Below, in pieces: positions 31,625 to 41,446 of a stretch of DNA of 64,000 nt. Every line of letters starts with the position of its first letter. Position 1 is the stretch's first letter. The notes beneath the pieces were generated by a model that was not told the DNA's origin, searched no databases, and was given only the letters and a program-made list of their open reading frames with translations. Location of the stretch: NCBI RefSeq assembly GCF_900156165.1, contig NZ_FTMY01000001.1, positions 558,001-622,000 on the forward strand. The letters run 5' to 3'. The position numbers were made by a program, and so were the translations under genes. The stretch is from Pseudacidovorax sp. RU35E (GTDB lineage: Bacteria > Pseudomonadota > Gammaproteobacteria > Burkholderiales > Burkholderiaceae_C).

Positions 31625-31978
31625 TCAGTGCAGCCTGCTGCCCGACGGGCGAACGGCATCGCGCATTTCCTTTTCGACCAAGCGGTCGAGTTCCGCACAC
31701 ACGTCGGCCATCCGCCCTGCAATCACAAGTCGCGAACCGTGTGCCGCACGCTCGCCGGGCTCAACGACACGCACGACCCGCAGCGCCGGGCGTGCCGCAG
31801 CATCGTGCCGGTGTGCAGCCGAAGGCTCGCGGGCAATCTTTCGCGAGAACGGGCGCACGTTGACGTAGTGCAGATCTGACGTGTTCAGAGCCGGCGTACT
31901 CCTGGCGCTGGATTGGCGGACCATCCACGACTGGATCGGGGCAAAAAGGGCGGACAAGGCGAGCAGAGCGGTTCCCAT
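31625..31978 (-). CDS. Unknown host protein downstream of lexA
   Basis: A 117-residue protein from ATG 31978, preceded by a strong AGGAGTT site. The N-terminus is hydrophobic (GTALLALSALFAPIQSW) and may anchor it in the membrane; the remainder is basic and His/Arg-rich with DLHYVNVRPFSRKIAREPSA. Family not recognised. It is in the same direction as lexA, 133 bases downstream of the lexA stop, and its GC matches the host chromosome, so it is probably the first chromosomal gene outside the mobile region. Confidence 0.65.
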   Translation of the reverse strand: MGTALLALSALFAPIQSWMVRQSSARSTPALNTSDLHYVNVRPFSRKIAREPSAAHRHDAAARPALRVVRVVEPGERAAHGSRLVIAGRMADVCAELDRLVEKEMRDAVRPSGSRLH

Positions 31979-32111
31979 GTTGAACTCCTGAGGATTGAAA
32001 GGGGTTTGGACACAGGCAGGATTGAGCAGCAAGGCCGACACGCCAGGGTGATGACCTTCCGGCCATACGCCCGCCACCTGGCGCGACAGCAGAGGAAAGA
32101 CTTGGCAGGCC

Positions 32112-32804
32112 CTACATCAGCATCGTGTTGCGGATCAGTCCGACCGCCAGACCTTCGATCTCGAATGGCTCGCCGGGCTGGACGATGATGGTGGGGTAGT
32201 CCGGGTTCTCGGCGTGCAGTTCGACCACGTCCTTGAGCCGCTTGAGTCGCTTCACGGTGACTTCGTCACCCAGCCGGGCCACCACGATCTGGCCATTGCG
32301 CGCCTCGCGTGTGCTTTGGACCGCCAGCAGATCGCCGTCCATGATGCCGGCATCGCGCATCGACATGCCTCGGACCTTCAGGAGGTAGTCGGGCCGATGC
32401 TGAAAGAGCGTGCTCTCGACGTAGTAGGTCTGGTCGACGTGCTCTTGCGCGAGGATGGGTGCACCCGCGGCAACGCGTCCGATGAGAGGCAGGGACAGTT
32501 GGGACAGGCCCGGGATGGGAAGCGAATACTGCGGCGTGCCGCCCTCGTGCAGATTGCGAAGGGCCTCGCTCTTGAGCCGGATGCCCCGCGACGTACCACT
32601 CACCAGCTCGATAACACCTTTGCGCGCCAGCGCCTGCAAATGCTCTTCGGCCGCGTTCGCCGACTTGAACCCCAGTTCCGCGGCGATCTCGGCACGCGTG
32701 GGGGGAGCACCCGTCCGTGCCATGGCTGCGCGGATCAGTTCGAGAATCTGTTGTTGCCGAGCGGTAAGCTTGACCGAAACGGTGGGAGTGGGCACTTTGA
32801 GCAT
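32112..32804 (-). CDS. lexA: LexA repressor of the SOS response
   Basis: 230 residues from ATG 32804 (the frame is open upstream through the operators and was trimmed). A winged-helix N-terminus contains [13 protein letters not shown] and [16 protein letters not shown]. The cleavage site is the Ala-Gly in VAAGAP (near residue 110), the nucleophile Ser lies in [11 protein letters not shown] and the general base Lys in [10 protein letters not shown]. RecA-stimulated self-cleavage would derepress the regulon. Two operators lie just upstream, so the gene is self-regulated. Asparaginase is encoded divergently from the same region. Confidence 0.97.
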   Translation of the reverse strand: MLKVPTPTVSVKLTARQQQILELIRAAMARTGAPPTRAEIAAELGFKSANAAEEHLQALARKGVIELVSGTSRGIRLKSEALRNLHEGGTPQYSLPIPGLSQLSLPLIGRVAAGAPILAQEHVDQTYYVESTLFQHRPDYLLKVRGMSMRDAGIMDGDLLAVQSTREARNGQIVVARLGDEVTVKRLKRLKDVVELHAENPDYPTIIVQPGEPFEIEGLAVGLIRNTMLM

Positions 32805-32835
32805 GTGTCTGCGGCTCCAGCGGTTGATGCACATA

Positions 32836-32851
32836 CTGTGTGCATATCCAG
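32836..32851 (-). promoter_or_regulatory. LexA box 1 before lexA
   Basis: On the lexA strand the site reads CTGG-ATATGCAC-ACAG, 32 bases before the start codon. It differs by one base from the symmetric CTGT-N8-ACAG form. Confidence 0.8.
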
Positions 32852-32854
32852 TGT

Positions 32855-32870
32855 CTGTATTTTTAACCAG
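32855..32870 (-). promoter_or_regulatory. LexA box 2 before lexA
   Basis: On the lexA strand CTGG-TTAAAAAT-ACAG, centred 19 bp from box 1, so both sites lie nearly on one face of the helix. It ends 12 bases before the asparaginase start on the other strand and could affect that gene too. Confidence 0.8.
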
Positions 32871-32881
32871 TTTTCCACATC

Positions 32882-33862
32882 TTGACAAGTCTTGAGCATC
32901 CCCGCGCTGCACTCCCGCGCGTCGTGATCCTGGGTACCGGCGGCACCATCGCGGGTCGGGCAGCGCGCGCCGGTGACAACCTGGGCTACGTGGCGGGGCA
33001 AGTGAATGTTTCCGATCTGATTGCCGAGTTGCCGCTGCCAGCCGGCGCGATGGTGGACACGGAGCAGGTGTGCAATATCGATAGCAAGGACATGTCGGAC
33101 GGCCACTGGCGTGCCCTTGCCCGCCGGTGCCAACAGCTTCTGGACGACCCGGCGGTGCGGGGGCTTGTCATCACCCATGGGACCGACACCTTGGAGGAGA
33201 CAGCCTTTTTCCTCAGCCAGGTCCTCGTCGCAGCCAAGCCCGTCGTACTGACCTGCGCGATGCGCCCTGCCACCTCGCTGGAGCGGGACGGACCCAAGAA
33301 CGTGCAGGATGCCCTGGTCGTAGCCTCAGCAGAGGGAGCGTCCGGCGTGCTCGCGGTGTGTGCTGGCACGATCCATTGCGCCCGGCAGGTGCGCAAGGTC
33401 CATACCTACCGCTTGGACGCGTTTTCCTCAGGTGAGGCAGGGCCGGTCGGCTTCGTGGAAGAAGGGCATGTCCGCGGCGTCACCGCGTGGCCACAGGCGG
33501 AGGCGCCAAAGGTGCGGGCCGAGCGATTGCCCGCGGTCGACCAGTGGCCGTCGGTGGGAATCGTGATGAGCCACGCGGGTGCAGATGCATCGCTGATCGA
33601 CCTGCTCATTGGGGCGCAGTGCGTGGACGGCCTCGTGGTGGCCTCGACCGGCAATGGCACTGTGCACGCCCACCTCGAGGCGGCCATGGAGCGGGCGCGG
33701 TCAGCCGGCATCGCTGTACTGCGCGCGACCCGGTGTGCCGATGGAGCCGTCCTATCGAGCGGCGGCGGGGATCGTTGGCCCCATGCCTTCGACTTGTCGC
33801 CCGTCAAGGCGCGAATTTCGCTGATGCTCGATCTGCTTAAAGCGCGTGAGCTGGCCCCATGA
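32882..33862 (+). CDS. L-asparaginase
   Basis: A 326-residue enzyme hydrolysing asparagine to aspartate and ammonia. The first catalytic Thr is in [10 protein letters not shown] (residues 16-25), the second Thr-Asp pair in [14 protein letters not shown], and the catalytic Lys region would lie around [15 protein letters not shown]. No signal peptide is evident, suggesting a cytoplasmic form. The only reasonable in-frame start is TTG at 32882, without a clear ribosome site, so the exact start is uncertain and the message may be nearly leaderless. It is divergent from lexA and convergent with adk across a shared terminator. Confidence 0.88.
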   Translation: MTSLEHPRAALPRVVILGTGGTIAGRAARAGDNLGYVAGQVNVSDLIAELPLPAGAMVDTEQVCNIDSKDMSDGHWRALARRCQQLLDDPAVRGLVITHGTDTLEETAFFLSQVLVAAKPVVLTCAMRPATSLERDGPKNVQDALVVASAEGASGVLAVCAGTIHCARQVRKVHTYRLDAFSSGEAGPVGFVEEGHVRGVTAWPQAEAPKVRAERLPAVDQWPSVGIVMSHAGADASLIDLLIGAQCVDGLVVASTGNGTVHAHLEAAMERARSAGIAVLRATRCADGAVLSSGGGDRWPHAFDLSPVKARISLMLDLLKARELAP

Positions 33863-33864
33863 AG

Positions 33865-33899
33865 CACAAAGGCCGGATCCTTGCGGTCCGGCCTTTGTG
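33865..33899. terminator. Bidirectional terminator, asparaginase/adk
   Basis: A perfect 13-bp stem CACAAAGGCCGGA / TCCGGCCTTTGTG with a 9-base loop lies between the convergent genes. The A/T-rich stem base can serve as terminator on either strand, though U-tracts are short. Confidence 0.75.
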
Positions 33900-33936
33900 G
33901 GATGAGCGGCCTCTTTGAGGGCCACTCGTTGTGATC

Positions 33937-34611
<675 letters not shown>

Positions 34612-34713
34612 TTATGGAAATCTTGTGGGCGAACTGCGCCGGCTCCACCGGAATGCCCCCCATTTCAGTGAGGATAGCATGCGACCCTTGTCGCGCCCGA
34701 CGTGCCGAAGCGC

Positions 34714-35460
34714 CTAGAAGTGCAGGCGGACGCGGGCCAGGTCCTCGGGGGTGTCAACACCCGTGCCGGGGGCTTGAGCCGTCACGTGCACGGCGATGCG
34801 ATGGCCGTGCCATAGCACGCGCAATTGCTCCAGCGATTCGATGCGTTCGAGCGGCGAAGCCTCAAGCGTCGGAAAGACACGCAGGAAGCCGGCGCGGCAC
34901 GCATAGATGCCAATGTGGCGCAGCGCTGGCGCTTCGATGGGCAATCCCGGGGGCAGGCCGCCGTCCCGCCAGAACGGCAGGGGAGAGCGGCTGAAATACA
35001 GCGCGCGACCGGCGGCGTCCAGGACGACCTTCACCACGTTGGGATTCAGGAAGTCGGTGACGTCATGAATCGCATGTGCCGCTGTGCTCATCGGCGTATC
35101 GGGCAGCGCGGCAAGCGTGTGCGCCACGGCGTCGATCAGTCCGGGATCGATGAGCGGCTCGTCACCCTGCACGTTGACCACGACGGTGTCATCAGCGAGG
35201 TTCAACAGACCGCATGCCTCGGCCAAACGGTCGCTGCCACTGGGATGATCTGGTCGTGTGAGCACGGCTTGCACGCCGTTCGCCTCACAGGCCTGCATGA
35301 TGCGGGCGTCGTCGCAGGCCACGCACACGATGCGGGCGCCCGACCTGGCAGCCTGCTTTGCCACCCGCACGACCATCGGCAAACCGCCGATGTCTGCGAG
35401 CGGCTTGTCGGGCAGGCGCGTCGACTTCATCCGCGCCGGAATCAGGACAACGAAGCTCAC
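34714..35460 (-). CDS. kdsB: 3-deoxy-manno-octulosonate cytidylyltransferase
   Basis: A 248-residue enzyme that makes CMP-KDO for lipopolysaccharide core synthesis. The signature [20 protein letters not shown] starts the nucleotide-binding fold; [13 protein letters not shown] and [13 protein letters not shown] are also characteristic. The start is GTG at 35460, which overlaps the TGA of the Trm112-like gene (GTGA); the open frame beyond is not used. The gene continues an operon-like run with lpxK, linking lipid A and KDO synthesis. Confidence 0.96.
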   Translation of the reverse strand: MSFVVLIPARMKSTRLPDKPLADIGGLPMVVRVAKQAARSGARIVCVACDDARIMQACEANGVQAVLTRPDHPSGSDRLAEACGLLNLADDTVVVNVQGDEPLIDPGLIDAVAHTLAALPDTPMSTAAHAIHDVTDFLNPNVVKVVLDAAGRALYFSRSPLPFWRDGGLPPGLPIEAPALRHIGIYACRAGFLRVFPTLEASPLERIESLEQLRVLWHGHRIAVHVTAQAPGTGVDTPEDLARVRLHF

Positions 35461-35639
35461 AGGCCGAGTTCTTCGTCTGTGAGCGGGCGTGCCTCGTTCT
35501 CGAGCATCACGGGGATGCCATCGCGAACGGGGTACGCCAGGCGTGCGCTGCGCGACCACAGTTCCTGACGCGCGGCGTCCCATTGCAACGGTCCTTTGGT
35601 GACCGGGCAGACCAGCAGTTCAAGCAGCTTCGGATCCAT
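35457..35639 (-). CDS. Trm112-like zinc-binding protein (YcaR family)
   Basis: A 60-residue protein starting [20 protein letters not shown] and ending [20 protein letters not shown], the standard Trm112-like form. Only one of the zinc-type cysteines (CPVTKG) is present, as is common in this proteobacterial group. The ATG lies inside the 3' end of lpxK (20-base overlap) and the stop overlaps the kdsB start, so three genes are coupled. The small protein is normally found between lpxK and kdsB; its exact partner is not established here. Confidence 0.92.
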   Translation of the reverse strand: MDPKLLELLVCPVTKGPLQWDAARQELWSRSARLAYPVRDGIPVMLENEARPLTDEELGL

Positions 35640-36594
35640 CGAAGGATGATAGCCGCGCGTCGAGGGCCTCGAAGAAGGCGGGTTCGATGGAAAAGTCCAG
35701 CGGCACGGCCAGCGCAGTGGGTGCGCGGGCCCATAGTTTTGCCGCATCTTTTTCCGTGCACAGCAGCTGGGCGTTGTCAGGTGGCGTCCAGTGCGTGTAG
35801 TCGTGATGGTCGGGCAGGGCGATACAGCGCTGCAGACGCAAGCCATGTCCGCGCAGCATGTCGAAGAACCGTTGGGGCTGGGCGATGCCTGCCACGGCCA
35901 CCAGGTCGTCGCGGGTGGCCAGTTCGGTCAGCGCGATGGTGTGCCCGTCCCGGTCGATCGCCTTGGATGCGAGCGTCCGACGTCCCCGAAAGCCGGCAAA
36001 CGCCGGGCGCTCCCCCGTATGCAGCACCAGATCGCAGCGCCTCGGCCATGGCTCGCGAAGCGGACCCGCGGGCAGCAGCCATCCATTGCCGACGCCGCGG
36101 TCGTCGAACACGCAGATCTCCACGTCGCGAGCCAATCGAAGGTGCTGCAGGCCATCGTCCGCAATGATGAGTCGCGTGCCGGGATGCTCCGCGAGCAGGC
36201 GTCGGCCGGCGGCCACGCGGTCGGCATCGACCACGACCGGTGCACCGGTGGCGCGGTGGATCAGCAGGGGCTCGTCGCCCACGTCGCGCGGGTCGCTTTG
36301 CGCGGCGACGACTTGGCCGTCCTTGGTACGTCGTCCATGCCCGCGCGAGACGACTCCCACTGCCCAGCCCCTGGCCTGAGCGTGCCGCACCAACGCGATC
36401 ACGACGGGCGTCTTGCCTGCGCCGCCCGCGACCACGTTTCCCACCACGGCGACGGGGATCGGCAGTCGGTGCTGCTTGCGCCATCCGCGCGCGTAGGCTT
36501 GACGCCGGGCTCCGGCCACCAGCCCGAACAGCCCCGCGATGGGCCGAAGCAGCCATGCGCCCGCGCCTCGGCGCTGCCAGGCCTCGATCAGCAC
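35620..36594 (-). CDS. lpxK: Tetraacyldisaccharide 4'-kinase
   Basis: A 324-residue inner-membrane kinase of lipid A synthesis, adding the 4' phosphate. Near residue 50 is [20 protein letters not shown] with the P-loop; [26 protein letters not shown] and [15 protein letters not shown] follow, the last with the catalytic Asp pair. An N-terminal hydrophobic helix ([17 protein letters not shown]) would contact the membrane. It overlaps the Trm112-like gene downstream and starts one base after the exbD stop. Confidence 0.96.
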   Translation of the reverse strand: MLIEAWQRRGAGAWLLRPIAGLFGLVAGARRQAYARGWRKQHRLPIPVAVVGNVVAGGAGKTPVVIALVRHAQARGWAVGVVSRGHGRRTKDGQVVAAQSDPRDVGDEPLLIHRATGAPVVVDADRVAAGRRLLAEHPGTRLIIADDGLQHLRLARDVEICVFDDRGVGNGWLLPAGPLREPWPRRCDLVLHTGERPAFAGFRGRRTLASKAIDRDGHTIALTELATRDDLVAVAGIAQPQRFFDMLRGHGLRLQRCIALPDHHDYTHWTPPDNAQLLCTEKDAAKLWARAPTALAVPLDFSIEPAFFEALDARLSSFDGSEAA

Positions 36595-36595
36595 G

Positions 36596-37030
36596 TCAGC
36601 GGGCCGCCTTGCCCGAAGTCTGGGTGGCGAATGTGATCTGCATCAGCCCAGCGCGCCGCGCCGCCTCCATCACGGTAATGACCGACTGGTGCGCCGCGGC
36701 GGCGTCGGCGCTGATGATCAGGATCGGCGCAGGCGCACCGGCCTCCGCCTTGGCGAAGGGCGTCAGTGCCGTCGCCAACGCTTCCACACTGCGCTCGCCC
36801 AGCGGCTTCCGATCCACGGCATAGCGACCGTCTGCGGCCACAGCCACCACGATCTCGCGCGGACGGGTCGTGGCAGTCTCCGCGTCCGCCGTGGGCAACC
36901 GGACCTCCATCTCCGTGAACCGGCTGTAGGTGGTCGACAGCATCAGGAAGATCAGGATCACCAACAGCACATCGATGAACGGGATCAGGTTGATCTCGGG
37001 TTCGTCGCTGGCGGCACTGCGCAACTGCAT
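36596..37030 (-). CDS. exbD: ExbD/TolR-type proton-channel subunit
   Basis: 144 residues from ATG 37030 (MQLRSAASDEPEINLIPFID). The single transmembrane helix LIPFIDVLLVILIFLMLSTT contains the essential Asp, and the rest is a periplasmic domain. An alternative GTG at 37096, overlapping the exbB stop, would add a basic 22-residue tail; the ATG gives the usual family length. With ExbB it uses the proton gradient to drive a TonB-type or Tol-type system. No tonB is in the window. Confidence 0.92.
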   Translation of the reverse strand: MQLRSAASDEPEINLIPFIDVLLVILIFLMLSTTYSRFTEMEVRLPTADAETATTRPREIVVAVAADGRYAVDRKPLGERSVEALATALTPFAKAEAGAPAPILIISADAAAAHQSVITVMEAARRAGLMQITFATQTSGKAAR

Positions 37031-37092
37031 GCGTCTGCCACGGCTGCGATCTCCCGCGGAAGACGTGCGGGTACCGCCCGGCAGGGGCGCAC

Positions 37093-37731
37093 TCACGACT
37101 GGTTTTCCGGGCTCAGCCCGGCCAGATGCTGCGCAAAACGTTCCCCTGCCAATTCGAGGTGCAGCAGGTAGCCGTCGACGCGGCTTCGGAAGTAACGCCA
37201 GAAGATGAGCGTGGGCACTGCCACGATCAGTCCAAAGGCGGTGTTGTAGAGCGCGATGGAAATCCCGTGCGCCAGCTGTGCCGGATTGCCCGCCGCCCCT
37301 GAACCGGGCGCCTGCGAGCCGAAGATCTCGATCATGCCGATGACCGTGCCCAACAGACCCAGCAGCGGGGCGGCTGAAGCGATCGTGGCGAGTGCGGGCA
37401 GGTAACGCTCCAGACGGTGGGCGATGGCGCGACCCGAGGCCTCCATGGCCATCCGCAAGTCATCGACCGATCCAGTGGAGCCACCCTGCGCAGCACGAAA
37501 ACCGCTGGCGAGCATCTCGCCCAGTGCGGAGTTCTTTTCCAGTTTGGCGATGACGTCGGCTGAAGGAACGCCGTCGCGTGAGACGCCGATCGCCTCGTTC
37601 AGCAGTTGAGGCGGCATCACCTTGGCCGACTTGAGGCTGATGAAGCGCTCGATGACAAGCGCGGTGGCGATGATCGAGCACAAGAGCAGCGGCACGATGG
37701 GCCAGCCTGCGGCGACTAAGATCGAAAACAA
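37093..37731 (-). CDS. exbB: ExbB/MotA/TolQ-family proton-channel subunit
   Basis: 212 residues from TTG 37731, chosen because a strong AGGAGG site precedes it and the protein then begins FSILVAAGWPIVPLLLCSII, a normal ExbB N-terminus; the longer open frame contains no plausible leader. Three membrane segments are visible (near residues 5-27, 110-133 with ALATIASAAPLLGLLGTVIG, and 155-178 with IALYNTAFGLIVAVPTLIFW). Transcribed ahead of exbD with four overlapping bases if exbD uses GTG. Confidence 0.93.
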   Translation of the reverse strand: MFSILVAAGWPIVPLLLCSIIATALVIERFISLKSAKVMPPQLLNEAIGVSRDGVPSADVIAKLEKNSALGEMLASGFRAAQGGSTGSVDDLRMAMEASGRAIAHRLERYLPALATIASAAPLLGLLGTVIGMIEIFGSQAPGSGAAGNPAQLAHGISIALYNTAFGLIVAVPTLIFWRYFRSRVDGYLLHLELAGERFAQHLAGLSPENQS

Positions 37732-38035
37732 GTGTCCTCCTGCGTGGTCGCGAAGCGCTGCCCAGCGGTCGAAAATTATGACCGAATGTTTCTCGCCGTC
37801 CGCAGTGCCGGCGTTCTCGCCACCCACAATTTCTGTGGATAACTTTGTGGCTAACCCTGCGTGCAACCCGTGCAGGCCCACTGTCCATGGGCCTTGCGTC
37901 AAGACGATCAGATTTTGAGCAGCAGTTTTTTCTTATTTATCAACTACTTGCACCATAAGCTGCGGCTTTCCGGCGGCCCTCATGTCGCCACCTGCCGCGA
38001 TAGATCGGCTTGTGGACGACAGAGTGGAGCCGCTC
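37732..38035. other. Divergent exbB/xseA intergenic region
   Basis: About 300 bases holding the promoters of both genes. A possible rightward promoter is TTGAGC at 37915-37920 and TATCAA at 37938-37943 with 17-base spacing. A single perfect DnaA box (TTATCCACA on the - strand) is at 37834-37842. No gene is seen. Confidence 0.4.
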
Positions 38036-39349
38036 ATGTCTGATGCCCCCATCACGCAGCCACGGGTCTGGGCGGTGGGCGCCTTGTGCCGCGCCGTGGC
38101 GGATGCCTTGGACGCGCGCTTCAATCCGGTGGCCGTTCAAGGTGAGATCAGCGGGTTCTCGCGTGCGGCCAGCGGTCATTGCTACTTTTCTTTGAAGGAT
38201 GGCCAGGGGCAGGTCCGCTGCGCCATGTTCCGCCGGGCTGCATCGCTGGTGGACTTCAACGTGCGCGATGGCGACCTGGTGGAGGTGCGCGGCCGTCTGA
38301 CCGTGTACGAGGCACGCGGCGACCTGCAAATGGTCGTCGAGAGCCTGCGCAAGGCCGGGCAGGGCACACTGTTCGAACAGTTTCTGCAGCGCAAGGCCAA
38401 GTTGGAGGGCGAGGGTCTTTTTGCCCCCGCGCGCAAGCGGCCGCTGCCGGCGTTTCCGGCCAGGCTGGGGCTGGTCACTTCGCTTGGCGCGGCAGCCTTG
38501 CACGATGTAGTGACCGCACTGCGCCGGCGGGCGCCGCACGTGGAAGTGGTGCTTGCCCCTGCTTCGGTGCAGGGGCTCCAGGCGCCGGGCGAACTTGTCT
38601 CTGCCCTCGGTGCGCTACAGAAGATCGCGCCCAGGCCGGACGCGATCCTGCTCGTGCGGGGCGGCGGCTCGCTGGAGGACTTGTGGGCCTTCAACGATGA
38701 GCAACTCGCGCGCGCCATCGTGAGCAGCGCCATCCCCGTCGTCGTCGGCGTCGGGCACGAGACGGATTTCACCATCGCGGATTTCTGCGCCGACTTGCGT
38801 GCGCCCACACCGACGGCTGCCGCGGAGTTGGTGGCGCCGCCGCGCGACGGTTGGCTGCAAGGGCTTGAGGCTCTTGAAGATGACCTTCGCGACGCGCTGC
38901 AAGGGCGGCTGGATCGTCTGTCGCAACGGCTCGACCAGGCGGCGTCCCGCCTGGGCCGGCCCTCGGGCCTCGCTGCCCGGCAGCAGGCGGTACTGACGCA
39001 GTGGGAGCAGCGCCTGAACCGCGCGACCACCTCATGGCTGCATCAGACCCAGCGCCGACTCGACGCGGCAGAAGGACGATGGCCGGCGGCGGGGCGAGCG
39101 AACCTTCGCAGTCGGATCGACCGGCTGGAGCGTGCCGCGTTGCGTCTTCAGGCGCTCGACCCAGCAGTGGTGCTTCAGCGCGGCTACGCGTGGTTGGCCG
39201 ATGCCAAGGGGCGCACCGTGACCCGCGTGGCGCAACTGCATCCGGGCGAATCAGTGAATGCAACCCTGGCCGACGGCACCGCCAGCCTCCAGGTGATCAC
39301 CCTCCAGCAAGGGACGTCGTCCGACGCAGGCAGCGGCAATCCTTCCTAG
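38036..39349 (+). CDS. xseA: Exodeoxyribonuclease VII large subunit
   Basis: 437 residues from ATG 38036, with GGAG seven bases upstream; the open frame begins 18 codons earlier. An N-terminal OB-fold contains VQGEISGFSRAASGHCYFSLKD, the catalytic region has RLGLVTSLGAAALHDVVTAL, VRGGGSLEDLWAFNDEQLAR and VGVGHETDFTIADFCADLRA, and a long coiled coil follows. The enzyme degrades single-stranded DNA in repair. The small subunit xseB is not in the window. Confidence 0.96.
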   Translation: MSDAPITQPRVWAVGALCRAVADALDARFNPVAVQGEISGFSRAASGHCYFSLKDGQGQVRCAMFRRAASLVDFNVRDGDLVEVRGRLTVYEARGDLQMVVESLRKAGQGTLFEQFLQRKAKLEGEGLFAPARKRPLPAFPARLGLVTSLGAAALHDVVTALRRRAPHVEVVLAPASVQGLQAPGELVSALGALQKIAPRPDAILLVRGGGSLEDLWAFNDEQLARAIVSSAIPVVVGVGHETDFTIADFCADLRAPTPTAAAELVAPPRDGWLQGLEALEDDLRDALQGRLDRLSQRLDQAASRLGRPSGLAARQQAVLTQWEQRLNRATTSWLHQTQRRLDAAEGRWPAAGRANLRSRIDRLERAALRLQALDPAVVLQRGYAWLADAKGRTVTRVAQLHPGESVNATLADGTASLQVITLQQGTSSDAGSGNPS

Positions 39350-39391
39350 AATCCGACGGTCTCTGTCAACCAACCCACGAACGAGCTTCAC

Positions 39392-39973
39392 ATGGAACAT
39401 GTTCTGCCTCCCCTGCCGTACGCGATGGACGCGCTGGCCCCCGAGTACTCCAAGGAAACGATGGAGTACCACTACGGCAAGCACCACAACGCGTATGTGG
39501 TGAACCTGAACAACCTGCAGAAGGGCACCGAGTTCGAGAGCATGCCGCTCGAAGAAATCGTGAAGAAGTCCAGCGGCGGCATCTACAACAACGCCGCGCA
39601 GATCTGGAACCACACCTTCTTCTGGAACTGCATGAAGCCGCAAGGCGGGGGTGCTCCTTCCGGCACGCTGGCCAAGGCCATCGAGGCCAAGTGGGGCAGC
39701 TACGACGCCTTCAAGGAAGCCTTCGTCAAGTCCGCCGTCGGCAACTTTGGCTCGGGCTGGACCTGGCTGGTGAAAAAGGCCGACGGCTCGGTCGACATCG
39801 TCAACACCGGCGCCGCCGGCACGCCGCTGACCACGGAAGACAAGGCCTTGCTGACCGTCGACGTCTGGGAGCACGCCTACTACATCGACTACCGCAACCT
39901 GCGTCCCAAGTTCGTCGAGACCTTCCTGGCCAAGTTGGTCAACTGGGAATTCGCCGAGAAGAACTTCGCCTGA
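39392..39973 (+). CDS. sodB: Superoxide dismutase, iron type
   Basis: A 193-residue cytoplasmic enzyme. Metal ligands are His in [11 protein letters not shown], His in [12 protein letters not shown], and Asp/His in [20 protein letters not shown]; the QGGGAPSG and GSGWTWLV stretches fit Fe-SOD. Its promoter would lie in the 42 bases after xseA or it may be co-transcribed. A strong terminator follows, shared with the aminotransferase on the other strand. Confidence 0.96.
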   Translation: MEHVLPPLPYAMDALAPEYSKETMEYHYGKHHNAYVVNLNNLQKGTEFESMPLEEIVKKSSGGIYNNAAQIWNHTFFWNCMKPQGGGAPSGTLAKAIEAKWGSYDAFKEAFVKSAVGNFGSGWTWLVKKADGSVDIVNTGAAGTPLTTEDKALLTVDVWEHAYYIDYRNLRPKFVETFLAKLVNWEFAEKNFA

Positions 39974-40016
39974 TCGTCAGGTGAGACAGCCTGTCGGTGC
40001 TACGCCGGCAGGCTGC

Positions 40017-40058
40017 AAAGAAAAAGGCAGCACGGATGACCGTGCTGCCTTTTTCTTT
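40017..40058. terminator. Bidirectional terminator, sodB/aminotransferase
   Basis: A 19-bp perfect stem (AAAGAAAAAGGCAGCACGG and its complement) with an ATGA loop; the A-run and T-run at the stem ends give a U-tract on both strands. A second weaker hairpin (CAGCCTG ... CAGGCTG) lies just before it. Confidence 0.9.
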
Positions 40059-40100
40059 GGTGCATGGCCACCTCCGCAAGGAGGCAGCCACCGCAATGCC

Positions 40101-41297
40101 TCAGACCACCTTGGCGATGCTGGCGCAGACGTGGTCGATGTTCTTGCTGTTGAGCGCGGCGACGCACATGCGGCCGGTGTCGGTGCCATAGACGCCAAAC
40201 TCGTTGCGCAGGCGCACCATCTGGTCCTTAGTGAGGCCCGAGTAGCTGAACATGCCAATCTGGCTGGTGATGAACCCCATGTCCTGCTTCACGCCGGCTG
40301 CCTTCAGACCGTCCACCAGCTTCTGGCGCATGGCCTTGATGCGCACGCGCATTTCGCCCAGCTCCTTCTCCCACAGGGCGCGCAACTCGGGGTTGCCCAG
40401 CACAGCCGCCACGACGGCGCCGCCGTGCGTCGGCGGGTTGCTGTAGTTGGTGCGGATCATGATCTTCAGCTGCGACAGCACGCGCGCCGCTTCTTCCTTG
40501 TTCTCACACAGCACCGACAGGGCGCCCACGCGCTCACCGTACAGGCTGAAGCTCTTGGAGAAGGAGGTCGAGACGAAGAAGGTCAGGCCGGCGGCGACGA
40601 ACTTGCCGATCACCGCGCCGTCCTCTGCAATGCCGTAGCCAAAGCCCTGGTAGGCCATGTCCAGGAAAGGCGTCAGCTGGCGAACCTTGACCACCTCGAC
40701 CACCTGGTCCCACTGCGCGGGCGTGAGGTCGTAGCCGGTCGGGTTGTGGCAGCACGCATGCAGCACGACGATGGTGCCGGCAGCAGCGCCCTGCAACGCG
40801 GCCAGCATGCCGTCGAAGTCGATGCCGCGCTTGGCGGCGTCGTAGTAGGCATAGGTGCCGACCTCGAAGCCGGCCTGGGTGAACAAGGCGCGGTGGTTCT
40901 CCCAGCTCGGGTCGCTGATCAGCACTTTGGCCGAGGGCGAGAGCTTCTTGAGGAAGTCCGCGCCGACCTTCAGTCCGCCCGTGCCGCCCAGGGCCTGGAT
41001 GGTGGCCACGCGGCCGGACTTGACCGGCTCGCTGTCGGCGCCGAACACCAGGGCCTTGACGGCGTTGTCGTACGCAGCGATGCCGTCGATGGGCAGGTAG
41101 CCGCGGGCCGAGGGGGCCTTCATCATGTCGGCCTCGGCCTTCTTGACGCATTCCAGCAGCGGCAGCTTGCCGTTGTCGTCGTAGTACACGCCCACGCCCA
41201 GGTTGACCTTGTTGGGGTTGGTGTCGGCGGCGAATTGTTCGTTCAGACCCAGGATGGGGTCGCGCGGCGCCATCTCGACGGCGGAGAAGAGAGACAT
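40101..41297 (-). CDS. Aspartate/aromatic-amino-acid aminotransferase
   Basis: 398 residues from ATG 41297, preceded by AAAGGA; the open frame extends 22 codons further. A class I fold-type I PLP enzyme: QALGGTGGLKVGADFL, HACCHNPTGYDLTPAQWD, FLDMAYQGFGYG, and the PLP lysine in VSTSFSKSFSLYGERVGAL. The sequence is of the AspC/TyrB group and substrate choice cannot be fixed by eye. It would transaminate aspartate, tyrosine or phenylalanine with 2-oxoglutarate. Confidence 0.93.
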   Translation of the reverse strand: MSLFSAVEMAPRDPILGLNEQFAADTNPNKVNLGVGVYYDDNGKLPLLECVKKAEADMMKAPSARGYLPIDGIAAYDNAVKALVFGADSEPVKSGRVATIQALGGTGGLKVGADFLKKLSPSAKVLISDPSWENHRALFTQAGFEVGTYAYYDAAKRGIDFDGMLAALQGAAAGTIVVLHACCHNPTGYDLTPAQWDQVVEVVKVRQLTPFLDMAYQGFGYGIAEDGAVIGKFVAAGLTFFVSTSFSKSFSLYGERVGALSVLCENKEEAARVLSQLKIMIRTNYSNPPTHGGAVVAAVLGNPELRALWEKELGEMRVRIKAMRQKLVDGLKAAGVKQDMGFITSQIGMFSYSGLTKDQMVRLRNEFGVYGTDTGRMCVAALNSKNIDHVCASIAKVV

Positions 41298-41446
41298 GGA
41301 GAAAGTCCTTTGGATGCTGGGGCGAGCCTCGCGGCCGGCGAGGCTGGGTGCAGAACCGGTCATCGCCTTTGGGTTAGCCTTGCCGGTTCGCTTGGAATTT
41401 TACCGGCCGCCCCACAGTTGGACTGCTGCCCCGGAGCCTCACCACC

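Noticed and set aside
41364-41446. LexA box before uvrB
   Set aside because: No CTGG/CTGT-N8-ACAG site could be found, although uvrB is SOS-controlled in some other bacteria.
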